Positions 45,511 to 64,000 of a DNA stretch of 64,000 nt are shown piece after piece (the stretch's first letter is position 1; each line of letters opens with the position of its first letter). The translations under genes were made by a program, and so were the position numbers. This DNA is from Vitis vinifera (lineage: Eukaryota; Streptophyta; Magnoliopsida; Vitales; Vitaceae), in NCBI RefSeq assembly GCF_030704535.1, contig NC_081813.1:1644501-1708500 (forward strand). Direction: 5' to 3'. A model generated the notes under the pieces. That model was not told the origin of the DNA and searched no databases. It worked only from the letters and a program-made list of their open reading frames with translations.

Positions 45511-48500
45511 TCATACCCTGCAAGCTAGACCTTTGATCAGCTCTGGAAGGGATTGTTCTTGCTTTATACTTTCCACCCACCTTGCTTTGATCCGGATTTT
45601 CTCAATGTTCTGCTTCAGAGTCATGGCAAATGTTGGCTTCATGCGGCTTGCGAAAAATGCCTCTACCTCATCAGCCTCTTCTTGGGTCGAAAGCTGGCAG
45701 AAGACAAAATGCAGGAGTGAGAAAAAGTTGAGCATGGACAATGTAGAAACCCCATAGCCCTACTACTTGAGTTATCAGTATTGAACTGAGAATATGGAAA
45801 GTATGCGGAAACCCCATTTGCTTACCCGCGAGACAATGTTCTTTATGTACCATGTGAGTTGCATCCCAGAGCCAGACTTGTTGGAAATCAGATCCCAGTT
45901 CTCCTGCATTCATTACCAAAATTACATGATCCAGATAACTGTTGCACAGCCAGTAACTGCAGAAAGGTAGATGCTATTTTCTATTCATCAGAAACCCCAG
46001 CCCCCATCTTGAAAAAAGCCTAAAAAGGGGAAAGGATCCACATACCTTCAACCAACTCCATGCTGTTTCATGGGCTTCTAAGCTTATCCCAGAAAGTACA
46101 TAAAGACTATCTTGATCACGAATCTGAATGGCTATCGAGATAAACTCGGTGACTGTAAAACATGGAAGTAGCTTATACAATGATAATGGCCAAGTGTAAT
46201 ACCTCATCAGACAATAAAAGATTCAGAACCTCGAAAACTATACTTGGGTCTGAACAGGATGCAAGGGAACCTGAGGAAGATCAAATCATAAAACCTTATC
46301 CCATTAACAAAAACAAATGGGGGATCCAAACATATTTTACTTCAAAGGTAGATGATTCTTAATTTCTTACGCAAAATCGGTTCCTTCTCCTGCACTCCAT
46401 CAGATTCCCTATAAACCTTTAATAGTGACTCATACCCGGTTCTATTTGTGGAGCTGGTGTTTCTCATTACAGCAATGTAAGCAGCCTGCAGTGCATTTGC
46501 AAGCTTTATATATCAACTTTCAAAAGTCCCACAAGAATGAGGGGAATATCTGGGCATGAAAATCGAATTTTACCCGTTTTGTATCAGCTGAAAGGAGTGG
46601 AGAGTTTCTATCATCCAAGAATGCCTGAAACCGCCTCATTGCTTCTTTGTGTGTCTCACTGTGGCCAAAAGTAGCCAAGGCCATCAAAACTTCTTTTCTC
46701 AACATTGTATTTAAATGTCTCTCTCCAGACACCGGTTCCCAGCCTAGTTTTCTGAATACCATAACAAGTAATTAAGAGTTGGAATAAAGAAGCCTAATAT
46801 TCTGTTGGTCACATTTAGTAAATGTTCTTACTCTGCAGAAAACAGGAGGAGATTGATGAAAAATTGTTTCAACTCATTCACTGAATTTGGGATGGCATCA
46901 CTTGAGATGTGTGCAACATTATAACAGACCTGTCTTATAAGTCAAGTAACAAGTCATGTCACAATACATAATTTGTCTAAAGAATTACCAAGAAAAGAAT
47001 GAAAGTTTTTACATCAATGAGTCTTGATATTAGAATATAATCGAACTCCTTTCTGTACGCATCCATCAAGGAAAGCAATGATGATAATGATAGTTGGCAA
47101 GCCTCACAAAGAGCAAATGTATCATCTAGAACACCTGTCAATGAGATCACATGAAGTTGTATTACATTCAATTACAAATTTAGAGTTGATTGAGCCCGAA
47201 AACAGGAAAAATAAAGCAAGAAACAAACACATTCAAAACAAGAATTTCAACAGTATTAATCTTATTTCAGTTTTGATCATGTGATGTGCAGGCCACAAAT
47301 ACACGTGAGGTGACCAGTTACCGAAACATGACACAAATAGCATAAAATCATATCAGCTCTTAATTGGGTAGTGGAACATGGTAATTACCAAATTTATCTG
47401 TTTCTGACAAGCAATTTTCCTCTATGGCGTTCCTCAGTTGAGCTGCAAGCTTGTCATCATATTTTACCCTATAGAAACCGGTCTGCTCAACGTTAACTTT
47501 CACCCATGAGTGTTCCTTGCATTTGCCCTGATCGTTTCCCTTGGATGAACTCAAATTGCTATCAGAAGAATAAAGCAGTTCAGATATATCCACTGTTCTA
47601 ACTTGTCCTTCCAAAAGGAAATTTTTGTTTGTGTTGTATGAACCAAGACATAAACTTATTGGAACAATCCATTGTCCATCACCAAATGAGCCGGATGACA
47701 GAAACTGGGACTGCACAACCCAAGCAATACATCAATTTATCACTTTATAAGTACATATAATGGAAAACCTGTAACACAAGCATGTTTGTCTCTTGATCAA
47801 ATGTAGACACCTGCTCAAGTTCCAAAATATTATCTTTGGATTTTACAGAAATAAGAGGATATCCTTTTTGCTTTGTCCAGGTGTCCATCATTGAGTTCAC
47901 TTGAATGCCAGATTCTTCTGAAAGAACACTCCACAAATCATCTGTCTTTGCATTTTTGCCAGCATATCTCTTCATGTAAGTGCTCATGGATCTCTGCTTC
48001 AGAAAGCAGCCAAAAGTCAAAAATGAAAAAAGAAAAAACCATATCTAATAAGATTTTCGACCAAAACCCTATGAACTCTCTAGCCTAATCACATACAGGA
48101 ACAACTTACTTTTGACTTCTAATGCAACTCAGTGAATCTGCAATGCAAAAGGGATACATAGAACAGAAGCCTAAAAAAGGGTCCTAGAAACATCCCAAAG
48201 GGGCACACAATCATATCTAGAGGGCTTATATTGGAAACACAAGACTACGTGGCTCCTGCCCTTTGCAAACACATTCCCCACAATACCGCTACTGCCAAAC
48301 AATCCATAAGTTTGTTCCCAACAGTATCCCCTTTTCAGTTACTACACACGCAACTGCATAGTATGAAAATGAAATTCACATACAATTTTCAGTAGGTTCC
48401 TACAAAAAACATCATCTACTTCAACAAGAATGCAAACTTTCTCACCTGAAATACGTCATCACCAAGATAAGATTGCAACATTCGGATGACAGAAGATCCC

Positions 48501-51500
48501 TTTTCATAGCTTATAGCGTCAAAAATTTCAAGAACTGAACGAGCATGGTGCACCTCCACCTGGGAAACAAGACCATAAACATTTTAAGGACATGACTAGA
48601 TTGGATAATGTGGTTATACAATAAATAAAAAATTGCCTATAAATCCTTTATGGTTGAAGTGGTTTAGTTGTTCAGGAATTCAGATATTATGATGTTGCAT
48701 CAATGTCTGGGATGAAACTATAAAACGTAAAAGATACTCTTGCACCTTCACTTCCCCTCCCCTAAACAGGAAGTCTTGAACCTAAACAGAGGGAATAAAT
48801 CTTCATGGATATAAACTGTATTCATTGATATAAGAGGCTTGGTGAAGTGACTCAAAAGTCTATGATAGGCAAGCATTAGACCAATATTGGAAAAAAAGAA
48901 GAAGCTATTTCTAAGGGTTTGCTTCGCCACTGTGAACATTACTAAGTTATATGTGTATGCATCCATATACCTAAAAATTTACCTAAAAACTACTCTTTAC
49001 CTCAATTGGGTGTGATTGTTCTAGTGCATCAAGACGTAAGCCACCAGTTGTTTCTTGAACAAACTGAGTCCAAATCTTCCATTCTGGAAATAACCAGTCA
49101 GTGGCCAAATTACTTATCTGAAAATACAAAAACAGACGAAGACACAAATTAGAACATCATATATGACAGAGTGTTCATCAACCAGATAGCAAAAAAGCTA
49201 AAAGATTGAGAATTACCCAGGTTGCAAACCCCTCATTAAGCCACAAATGAGTCCACCATTCCATTGTTACGAGGTTCCCAAACCACTGATGGGCCACTTC
49301 GTGTGACACAACAATTGTAAGCTGGGTAGAACACAAACATTTGGTGAAACTGTTGGCAATAATGCCTTTTTACCATTTGTTTTATTGTTTTGCAGTATGA
49401 GAGTACTTGGTTGTTCACTTGTTCTCTATCTCAACACAAAAAACCCTAAAACTAACAGATCAAACTGAAACTGCCTCACAGGTTGCAACTTACAAAGTTT
49501 TTCAGGCCAAATTGTAAGATTGTGCACTTATCTTTAATATGTTGACATTTATGAAATGCAGAAAATTGAAAATCAAATGAAACCCTGCACACTCTCAAAA
49601 GCACTGAAAGATGATCCTAAGGATGGTGGTTTATCACTTACAGGGCATCAAGGAAACGCAAAAGAGAGAAAAGCTGAAAACAAATTTAGGTATGTAACTT
49701 GCCCGCTGCTTGCGGTAAGCTCCAGAATGCATTTCATTATAAAGCAGTTCAATTTCACGAAATATGATCAAGCCATAATTCTCCATTGCACCGCCAGAGA
49801 AATCTGGGACCGCAACCATATCCATTTTAGGAAGCGGGTAAGGCATTGAGAAGTACCTACATGAATCAAATGAGGATTAACAAATTGACTCAACAGACAA
49901 ACTGAACCATCCCAGACAAACTGAGAAAAAGGCTACCTACTACCATGCACCAGATAAGAGCCGGGGAAGGGGCTGCCTAGACAACAGCTTCCCACAACAG
50001 AATGTATCATTTGGTTCATAAGATCACAAGATTGAAGTAAATAAATATAACACACTTACCCTGTGAACATATCAAGTGTCTTTACAGCAACATCTAAAGC
50101 AAACTTCCCTTGATCAGCCTTGCCAACAGGACAGTATGCCCGAACCTTGATCCCTGCACGAATGGTTAAAGAATCTAAAGAATGAAAACTCAATTCAATG
50201 GGATGAAACAATACATCCTCAAACTTATATGCATACCATCAGCTGTTGTGTCTTCAATATGATCAAATAAACCAACAACAACAGCCACCAAATAAGTTGA
50301 CATGGTTGAAGATTCCTCAAAATAAACAGTCTTAAGGTGCCCATTAACCGTTTCTTGAATGGCTGGCATATTAGACAATGCAGTCAACTCTGATGGCACT
50401 TCTACGGTTACCTTGAAGGTGGCCTGTTGAGAAGGTAAAAGTGATGCTAAAGCAGCAAAGAACAATCTTTTTACGATAATTAGAAACTAGGAACAGAATA
50501 AATTATATGTAAGTAGAAATCAAGCATAATAGCTGGTTACAACAGCAAAACAAGGCCTTCTGTGTGGGATGAGACTGGCGTTGAATAAAGCCTAAATAAC
50601 TACAATCATAATAAAAATTGCAGGAAGAGTAGTATTTTCCATAATTAGTAAAATCTCGGGACTAAATCTCAAGGAAAACATCGATTACATTAATAAGAAA
50701 ATTTTCTAATATATATACATGCCTTGAGAGCTGGTTCATCCCAGCATGGAAAACACATCCTTGCATCTGCAGGTTCGAACTGAGTAGCTGCCATATTCTT
50801 CTTCACTCCTCCATCCACATATGTACTGTTAAAACCAAAACATTAGTTCGTAACAAGGAAATACCCTTAAAAAAAAAAAAAATCCCTGTTTCTTGAAGTC
50901 TTGTTTGGTTGCCTAGAAAACATGAGAAAAGGAAAAATGAAAATCTAGGATTTTGAATTCATGCTGTGGCATATTTTTACTCCCAGCAAGCTTGTGATAC
51001 CATATTCAACTGGTGTTTGTGCTAAAACCTTAAGTTGTTAACTAATTAACCAACTATAAAAACCAATTCTCAATTTCTCCCAAAATATTTTCTATTGAAA
51101 CAAACAGAGAAAGGAAAAAGTACCCCCTATAGAATCCAACAAGGTGGTCATTGAGAACCCCAGAAAATGAAATCCACAAAACCCCATCTCCAGTGGGGAG
51201 AGCCTCATCAAAAACCAACACCAACACCTCATCATCTGCCTCCAGAACAACATCACAAGGACAATACTTCTGCAGATAAACAAACCCAACCAAAAAAGAG
51301 AAAAAAAAAGGTTAAGCTCCCACTGAACCAACAAGTATAAACCCTGACACCATGTTAAACTACCATTCGAAATAATGGGTGGCTAACAATCAAAACAAAC
51401 CGAAATCATGGGTTGGGAAATTCTACCTTATTCTGGGAGTTGGTGAATGAAGCTTGGTGGATTTGGAGGTCGAGGGCGTTGAGGACGAGGAAGTGGGTGA

Positions 51501-51651
51501 CCTGTGAGATGGAGAGGTCGACCTGGACGGAACCCGAAAAGGTGCAGGCCGAAAGATCAGGTTTGAGGACGAGATCGTACCGTTTCGGAATGGCGAATTT
51601 CGGAAGCCTGTATTGACCTTTGAATTGCTGAATATCGGGCTTCTTCTCCAT
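45511..51651 (-). CDS. APM1: M1 family metallo-aminopeptidase (APM1, puromycin-sensitive type)
   Basis: Nineteen exons on the minus strand join in frame to 889 residues: 51651-51427, 51269-51124, 50825-50723, 50423-50237, 50153-50060, 49856-49703, 49321-49217, 49117-49001, 48559-48446, 47993-47811, 47710-47389, 47134-47013, 46929-46832, 46751-46574, 46485-46371, 46270-46203, 46123-46046, 45903-45826 and 45693-45511. Arabidopsis APM1 has 879 residues. The exopeptidase motif GAMEN is at 274-278. Zinc is bound by HEVAH (310-314) and Glu333 in WLNEGFA, the exact HEXXH-X18-E spacing. A helical ERAP1-like C-terminal half follows. APM1 removes N-terminal residues from peptides; in Arabidopsis it is linked to auxin transport and root growth. 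Intron 6 has a GC donor and intron 3 probably does too. Confidence 0.95.
49322..49702 (-). other. GC-AG intron 6 of the aminopeptidase gene
   Basis: The donor reads CGG|GCAAGT on the minus strand, the classic GC-AG donor form, and joins RKQR to [13 protein letters not shown], which is the conserved order just before the zinc site. The nearest GT (four bases later) breaks the frame with the acceptor used, and pairing it with the upstream acceptor also fails. Confidence 0.8.
50424..50722 (-). other. Probable GC-AG intron 3 of the aminopeptidase gene
   Basis: The donor reads AAG|GCATGT and joins DEPALK to [13 protein letters not shown], the conserved uninterrupted order. A GT-AG alternative exists: a donor four bases later with an acceptor 23 bases earlier would stay in frame and add nine residues (ASSLLPSQQ). 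The conserved protein length favours GC-AG. Confidence 0.6.
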
Positions 51652-52900
51652 GCTTCTCTCTCTTAGTATCAGTGAAGATGGCAGCTGGTGTGTAGATCTT
51701 GGCCTTGGACTTCAACTTCAATCCACTCTCGTTCATCTTAACGGTTGACTTATAGGCCATATAGTCTATAGATACCATTGGAGGGAATATGACTGGGAGA
51801 TGTCTAAAGGGAATGTCTAAAAGTTGTAACGATTTGTCAAGTCCTGATTTGGCATTGCTCTAGGTTCATATGTTCTATTTACTTGTATTGAATTAAACAT
51901 CTCTGATCCCTCCCGAAAATATTTCGGTTTATTCCTGCAACACCAACATGTAACGTAGGTCGTCCGAGAATGATTACAAGGCTAGAATGTATCACTCACA
52001 AGTTTTTCCCTCGGCTTTATATCATTCAACTTTAGCCTAATTGTTTTTCTAGTAATCTCGTTTTAGGTCACATCAAATCATATCCCGAGGCAACATACTA
52101 GAGAAGTATACATCAAATCTATAATATACTAGAGAAGTATACATCAAATCTATAATTCATTACATAGTCGGTCACATAAGACATAAAATGTGATCATAAT
52201 GATTTATAAGAACTCATGTGGGGTAGAGAAATAGTTCCCTAATTACTTCTTATTTGGTTGCTAAGAACATATAGCATGAAATACATGCTATGGTGGAGCT
52301 CGAAAAAGATATGAAGATACATCATATCTCGTACATTGTATGGATCTCAATTTAATTTTATCAAGTGCCTAACTCAAGTTCTTTATATGCTCGAGTTCAA
52401 GCATCATATTAAGTTCTCACATTTAGCTTAAATACGGTATAAGTATGGGTTATGTGACTTTTCATGTGTGGTTGCAATCAATATTGTCATCGCCTTATCT
52501 TAGACCTATCTAAGATATACATAAAGTAATAATCCAATAAAGCTTTTTAAGTATTTGAGTTTATTTTGTCACATCTTTGATAGCTATACAAAAATCAAAC
52601 AAGATTGAAGAATGACTCGATATAATATCCCATTAACAAATAAGTATTTGAGTATAATGGTCTATGGGACAACACAATATAAAATCATAATCCATATGGT
52701 TGTATACTCTTAGCATGAGCTTAATAAATATCTCTAGATATCGACTTAGTTAAGGAATTTGCTATAATGCAACTTATAAAAATGCGCAAAATACATTAAA
52801 TTTATTCCAAGGGCATAAATAAAAAACAACACATATCTAACTTGGTGGTTGCTGTATTTTTATTTTTTTTCTAACAAAAGGGAGTGAGCTTAAACTTAGT
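51652..52900. other. Upstream of the aminopeptidase gene, then unclassified intergenic DNA
   Basis: The first few hundred bases hold the aminopeptidase promoter. A 31-bp direct repeat (ATACTAGAGAAGTATACATC at 52095 and 52126) is the only structure seen. The remainder looks like decayed repeat sequence without coding potential. Confidence 0.4.
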
Positions 52901-52901
52901 T

Positions 52902-53120
52902 CCAACAAATAATTGTTTCAAAATTTTCGACTTTTGTGGAGAACAACTCCTATCAATAATTATTTTAAAATTTTCCAACAAATAATTGTTTCAAAATTTA
53001 CGACTTTTGTGGAGAACAACTCCTATCAATAATTATTTTAAAATTTTCCAACAAATAATTGTTTCAAAATTTTCGACTTTTGTGGAGAACAACTCCTATC
53101 AATAATTATTTTAAAATTTT
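52902..53120. repeat. 73-bp tandem repeat, three copies
   Basis: Units start at 52902, 52975 and 53048 with CCAACAAATAATTGTTTCAA and continue through ACTTTTGTGGAGAACAACTC and TATCAATAATTATTTTAAAA. The copies differ at only one or two positions, so the array is recent. Confidence 0.9.
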
Positions 53121-53560
53121 CAAGTCACATCACTGATTATGAAGGAAGATAGACAAATATTGGCTCAAGACTAGTTCCCATCATAATTATTTTAATTTTG
53201 TTTTAGGGAGGTTAGATTCACCAATACTTGTGAAAGAAGATAGTTAAATATCGACTCAAACTCAACTCTCATCATAATTCTTTTAACTTTTTCAAGAGAG
53301 TCGCATATGTTAGATCCATCACTACTTATGAAAGAAGATAATCAAATACCAGTGAAATTGTTTTAAGATTCCGAAGGGACATATATGTTGGACCTACTAC
53401 TATATGTGGAGAAAGATAGTCAAATATCAATGAAATATCGATTCAAACACACCTCATATCATAATTGTTTTAAATTTTTTCAAGAAAGACATGTGCCTTC
53501 CTCGTCATATGCTGGTTTTGTTACTATTTATGAAAGAAAATAGCCAAATATCAATAAAAT
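53121..53560. repeat. Degenerate ~90-120-bp repeats downstream of the 73-bp array
   Basis: A motif GAAAGAAGATAGTCAAATATC, or a variant, recurs at about 53139, 53230, 53330, 53408 and 53532, each followed by a form of CTCATCATAATTGTTTTAA. The tail resembles that of the 73-bp unit, so this may be an older, decayed part of the same array. Confidence 0.55.
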
Positions 53561-55896
53561 ATGGATATCCTCCTTTGAATATGCGTACCCTAAAATTACC
53601 GACATTATGATAGAAATATTATCAATATTTCTATCATTTGATTTAGCTCATATTTTAAGGTTTTCAAATTGTGTTTTCCATATTCTAAATTGATGGGTTA
53701 ACTTGGCGATCAAGATTGTGTTTTGCATCATTTGGTGCAACTAGTAATACTTTATTAGGAGTAAATTGGTTTACCATATGCTAAAAATCATGAGCCATGA
53801 GCCAAAAGCCATTCCTATAATAGGATTACATCTCATGGAAGTATCACAATATATGGTTACAAGTTATTCAAGGGAAAATTGATAGAAGTGGTTAGGGTTA
53901 GTGGTTGGTGGAGCAACAAGGAGTTAAATTGGAGGATGTGAAGTAGCTATGAAATTAGGTTGTGGATAATGTTGTAGGTAGTTGTTACAATGGTCATCAC
54001 ATTTTCAAGTTCTTCAACAATATTTCTTTTGAAATTGGATTTTTTATTTTTAAATTATTTTTCTTGGGGGTGGATATGGGAGTAGAAACCTTTAAAATTG
54101 CAATGCAAACTAAAAAATCCAACAAAATCAAATCAAATTATTAAAATGGAACTAAACTAATTTGGATTTTTAAAATTTAAAATTTTATTAGGTTAATTTT
54201 AGAAAAAACTAAATATTTTCAAAATTACGTTTTATGTATCATGATTTCACTTTTTTTTTTTTTAATTGGTGCCAAAAAAAAAATGGATAACAAAATCATA
54301 TTTTTTTTCCTAGTTGTTGTAATAGAATTATAAAGCATTTTTTATTTATTTTAAAACAAAAAATGAAATCAAAATTAATTTTTTAAATTAAAATTTGTTA
54401 ATTTTGGTTGTTTTCAAATATAATAAAATTATGTGCTCTTTTTTATCGACATAATGCATGAGAAGGACCATTTACTCTTTTTTGAAGATGTTATGGGATT
54501 CATTAATCATAATAAAAAAAAAATGTATCACCTTCATCTTCAATAATGATAACATTGATAGTCTCTCATATGTAACAACTTTAACAATGTCATTTTGAAT
54601 CCCAAGTCCTATAAAGTTGAGTTTTTCAAAAACTTTTTTCTTTTAAGTAATTGCATTCATTTTCTCATTGTAATCAATGAAAAATGATAAAATTTCAAGA
54701 AAGTTTATTTGATTATAATCCAAGACCACATATATTCCCAAAAGTATAAGCTAATGAGAAATAGATGTATTTCTACTTACAAGGTCTAACCAACATCGAT
54801 AATTGAACTTCCATTCGTCTTATGTTAGACCAATGTGAGACATTGGATATCTGTCCGACTTATATCAGATCATTAGAATATTCCTATTGAATGTGACCAT
54901 GAAATGTAACTTAAATAAAAAATCAAAGATAAATTAGTAGAATTTTGATATTGAACATGATCGTGAAATAGAATCCTTTATTATAAAAGAAATCAAATAC
55001 CATCAATAGAAAAATACTATGATGTCCCATATCAGATATAAGAAAATTTTTATGATATTATATAAGTATGAATTTCTTTTAATTTTATAGACATGTTTTA
55101 AAATCGTGAAAATCGTTTTAAGCCACAAATTGACAATAGATATGGTTGGGTATGAGAAAAGTGACATTTTTCTAAGTCACATGATAAATTATTTTAACTA
55201 TACTAAACTTACTAATATAATTAAATCAATCCAATATGAATTTAAAATCCCAAAAATAAAGTCCCAAAATAGTAATTTTTATAAATTAATTTTTCAACAT
55301 ATTTAACTATACGTTACGTGCCCTTTTTTTTATTTGAAATTCAAAAAGTGTACTAGGTCTTAAAAATTCAAAAATGTACCACGTGTTAGGAATTAAAAAA
55401 AAAAACATTATTAAAAAAATATATGGCAAGAAGAGACAAAAAGACAGAAATGACCTTGAGATAGAAGGATCAAAAGCCGAGGAAGCGGTAAATTCGAGGC
55501 TATTTATGTCCGATGGTCGGGATTCGGAGGCCGACAGCTGCCCCCATGTGCGGAGGCTATCATCATTTCTTCCAATCACAATATTCCTTTTTATTTATTT
55601 ATTACTAATATTTTTATTTTTAAATATATATATATATATATTTTATTGTTGTGTTTTAAAATATTTAACAAGCCAACAAAGATGGCGGGGATATCCCCTC
55701 CATACTCTTTGTCTTGTCCTCGACCTTGACCCCATTTCACCGACTAATTACAAGATTACCCTAATAATAATAATAATAATAATAATAACAATTAATAATT
55801 GATTTTAATTTTTTTTTTCAAAATATATTCTACCTAAGCATATAAATAACAATTGGTTTTATAAAATTTTAGAATATACTCAATTATTTATAGGAA
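53561..55896. other. AT-rich intergenic DNA
   Basis: Long A/T runs, a short (TA)n near 55625-55640, and a (TAA)9 microsatellite at about 55762-55788. A locally GC-richer island at 55440-55580 has an open frame but no recognisable domain. No gene is called. Confidence 0.4.
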
Positions 55897-56084
55897 CAAA
55901 ATTTCATTTCATCATACCACAATATATAATATAACAATTCTCAAAAAATATTTTTCATATTTTAAATTATTATTTAAAATATTTTATTCTCAAAATTTCA
56001 TTTCATCATACCACAATATATAATATAAAAATTCTCAAAAAATATTTTTTGTATTTTAAATTATTATTTAAAATATTTTATAAA
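55897..56084. repeat. 94-bp tandem duplication
   Basis: CAAAATTTCATTTCATCATA starts at 55897 and again at 55991. Both copies run through ACCACAATATATAATATAA and TTTAAATTATTATTTAAAAT with few differences. Confidence 0.8.
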
Positions 56085-56599
56085 AATAACTAAAAGCACT
56101 TTAAATTTATTCTAAAAAATATTTTAATTTTAAATATTTTTTAAAGTTTGAAAACATTTTTCAATAACAATTTTGTTGATTTTTTTTATTTATGACATAA
56201 ATATTGATTAATTTTAATATTTATGCAAAATAGGATGATATTCCATATCCATTAATTTTAAAATCATAGTGTTGATAATTTTGGTAATAAAAGCTAAATA
56301 ATGTTTTATTTTAATTTATTTTTAAATATTAAAAATACTATTTAAATGATTAAATACAAAACATATTCTAAGCATTATTCCTTGTCAAAGGTAGAATTTT
56401 TTTTAAATATTATTTATAAATATAAAATTTAATAAATTAAGGGTATTTATAGTAATATTTATATTTATAAATAAAAGTGTTATAATTATTTTTGTGAGTG
56501 ATTTTTTAAAAAATAAAGGGTATTTTTGAAATTAAAGTAAAAAATAAATCAAACAATTTAAAAATAAGTCCTTGATTTCCTAATGAGTCAATAATGACA

Positions 56600-57048
56600 C
56601 ACTAATAGCCTCCATTTCCTGGGGGTTTTAGAGAGAAGCTAGAGAGAGAAAGACTCTGAAGAGACCAGCGTTTGTGTTTGTGTGTGGAGACCACGACTGC
56701 CCCCACCACCGCTAGCTGACCAGAGAAGCCTAGAGAGAGACTCGTCCTCGAACCCACAATTCTAGAGAGAGAGGGACGCCTCCGAATCCTAGGGAGAGAA
56801 GGAAAGAAACCGAGTCGAGTTCTGGTTTTTGGGCTTGGTGTTTTCAAACTGATAGAGGGAGTTCAGGTTGTGAAAAGGGGAAGATTTTCGAATTGTTGGT
56901 TGTTGTTGGTTGTGAGTTTTGTGAATTGGTGGGCGTGATTCGGATTCTCGGTCTGATCTGTGGTTGGTGAGTTTCAGGTGGGGTGTAATTTGCTCATCTG
57001 TTGCTGTCTTTGGATGAGTTGAAGATCAGGATCGATTTGTTGGAATCC
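56600..57048 (+). promoter_or_regulatory. Probable 5' leader of the myosin gene
   Basis: After long A/T-rich DNA the sequence becomes GC-richer with repeated AGAGAGA motifs (56631-56790), ending at the ATG at 57049. GA-rich leaders are common in plants. The transcription start is not visible. An antisense open frame across this stretch is a composition effect. Confidence 0.5.
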
Positions 57049-63980
<6,932 letters not shown>

Positions 63981-64000
63981 GTAAACACATCACATCTCTG

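Noticed and set aside
55374-55802. 142-residue plus-strand open frame
   Set aside because: It runs through A/T and TAA microsatellite sequence; no domain is seen.
56602-56847. 81-residue minus-strand open frame rich in Arg/Ser/Pro
   Set aside because: It is the antisense of the GA-rich myosin leader.

Overview
The window is nuclear DNA of a woody eudicot. Gene structures, codon use, AT-rich introns and intergenic DNA, and several plant-only gene families all point to a plant. The overall look is closest to grapevine (Vitis), but that species call is an inference and was not checked by any search. Nothing bacterial, organellar or CRISPR-like was seen.

Layout from left to right: (1) the last six exons of a mitochondrial pyruvate dehydrogenase E2 gene (+, 82-1047); (2) a repeat-bearing gap with a ~99-bp minisatellite; (3) an intronless TIM23 gene (-, 3943-4494); (4) a nine-exon METTL2/6-type tRNA m3C methyltransferase gene (+, 5471-8982); (5) an eight-exon USP-domain receptor-like cytoplasmic kinase gene without a U-box (-, 10140-16288), whose large first intron holds a TRIM-like fossil and a ~165-bp tandem array; (6) a broken Ty1/copia element with both LTRs and a 5-bp target duplication (17066-22981); (7) a clade A PP2C of HAB1 type (+, 24510-26888); (8) the RNA polymerase I subunit RPA49 (-, 27821-31849); (9) a foldback MITE; (10) a small 'L18a-like' two-helix membrane protein gene (+, 36608-39576); (11) a single-exon proline-rich membrane protein gene (+, 43196-44902); (12) a 19-exon M1 aminopeptidase gene (APM1, -, 45511-51651) with one clear and one probable GC-AG intron; (13) a 5-kb repeat-rich intergenic stretch; (14) the motor-domain half of a class XI myosin gene (+, from 57049, running off the right edge).

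The genes are mostly unrelated housekeeping and signalling genes and form no pathway or cluster. Their orientations nearly alternate, so most neighbours are convergent or divergent. For every multi-exon gene I rebuilt exon junctions by hand. Each interior chain keeps frame and ends at a sensible stop, which is the main support for the coordinates. UTR limits and transcription starts are not known.

I did not find a convincing undescribed biological system. The most useful observations are the GC-AG introns in the aminopeptidase gene, a palindrome (core AACGACGTCGTT) shared by two promoter regions, telo-boxes in front of TIM23 and RPA49, and several cleanly delimited insertions recognised by their target duplications: a tRNA-derived SINE, a 19-bp duplication around a bare A-rich tail, a TTA-flanked MITE, a foldback MITE with a near-9-bp duplication, and the copia element.
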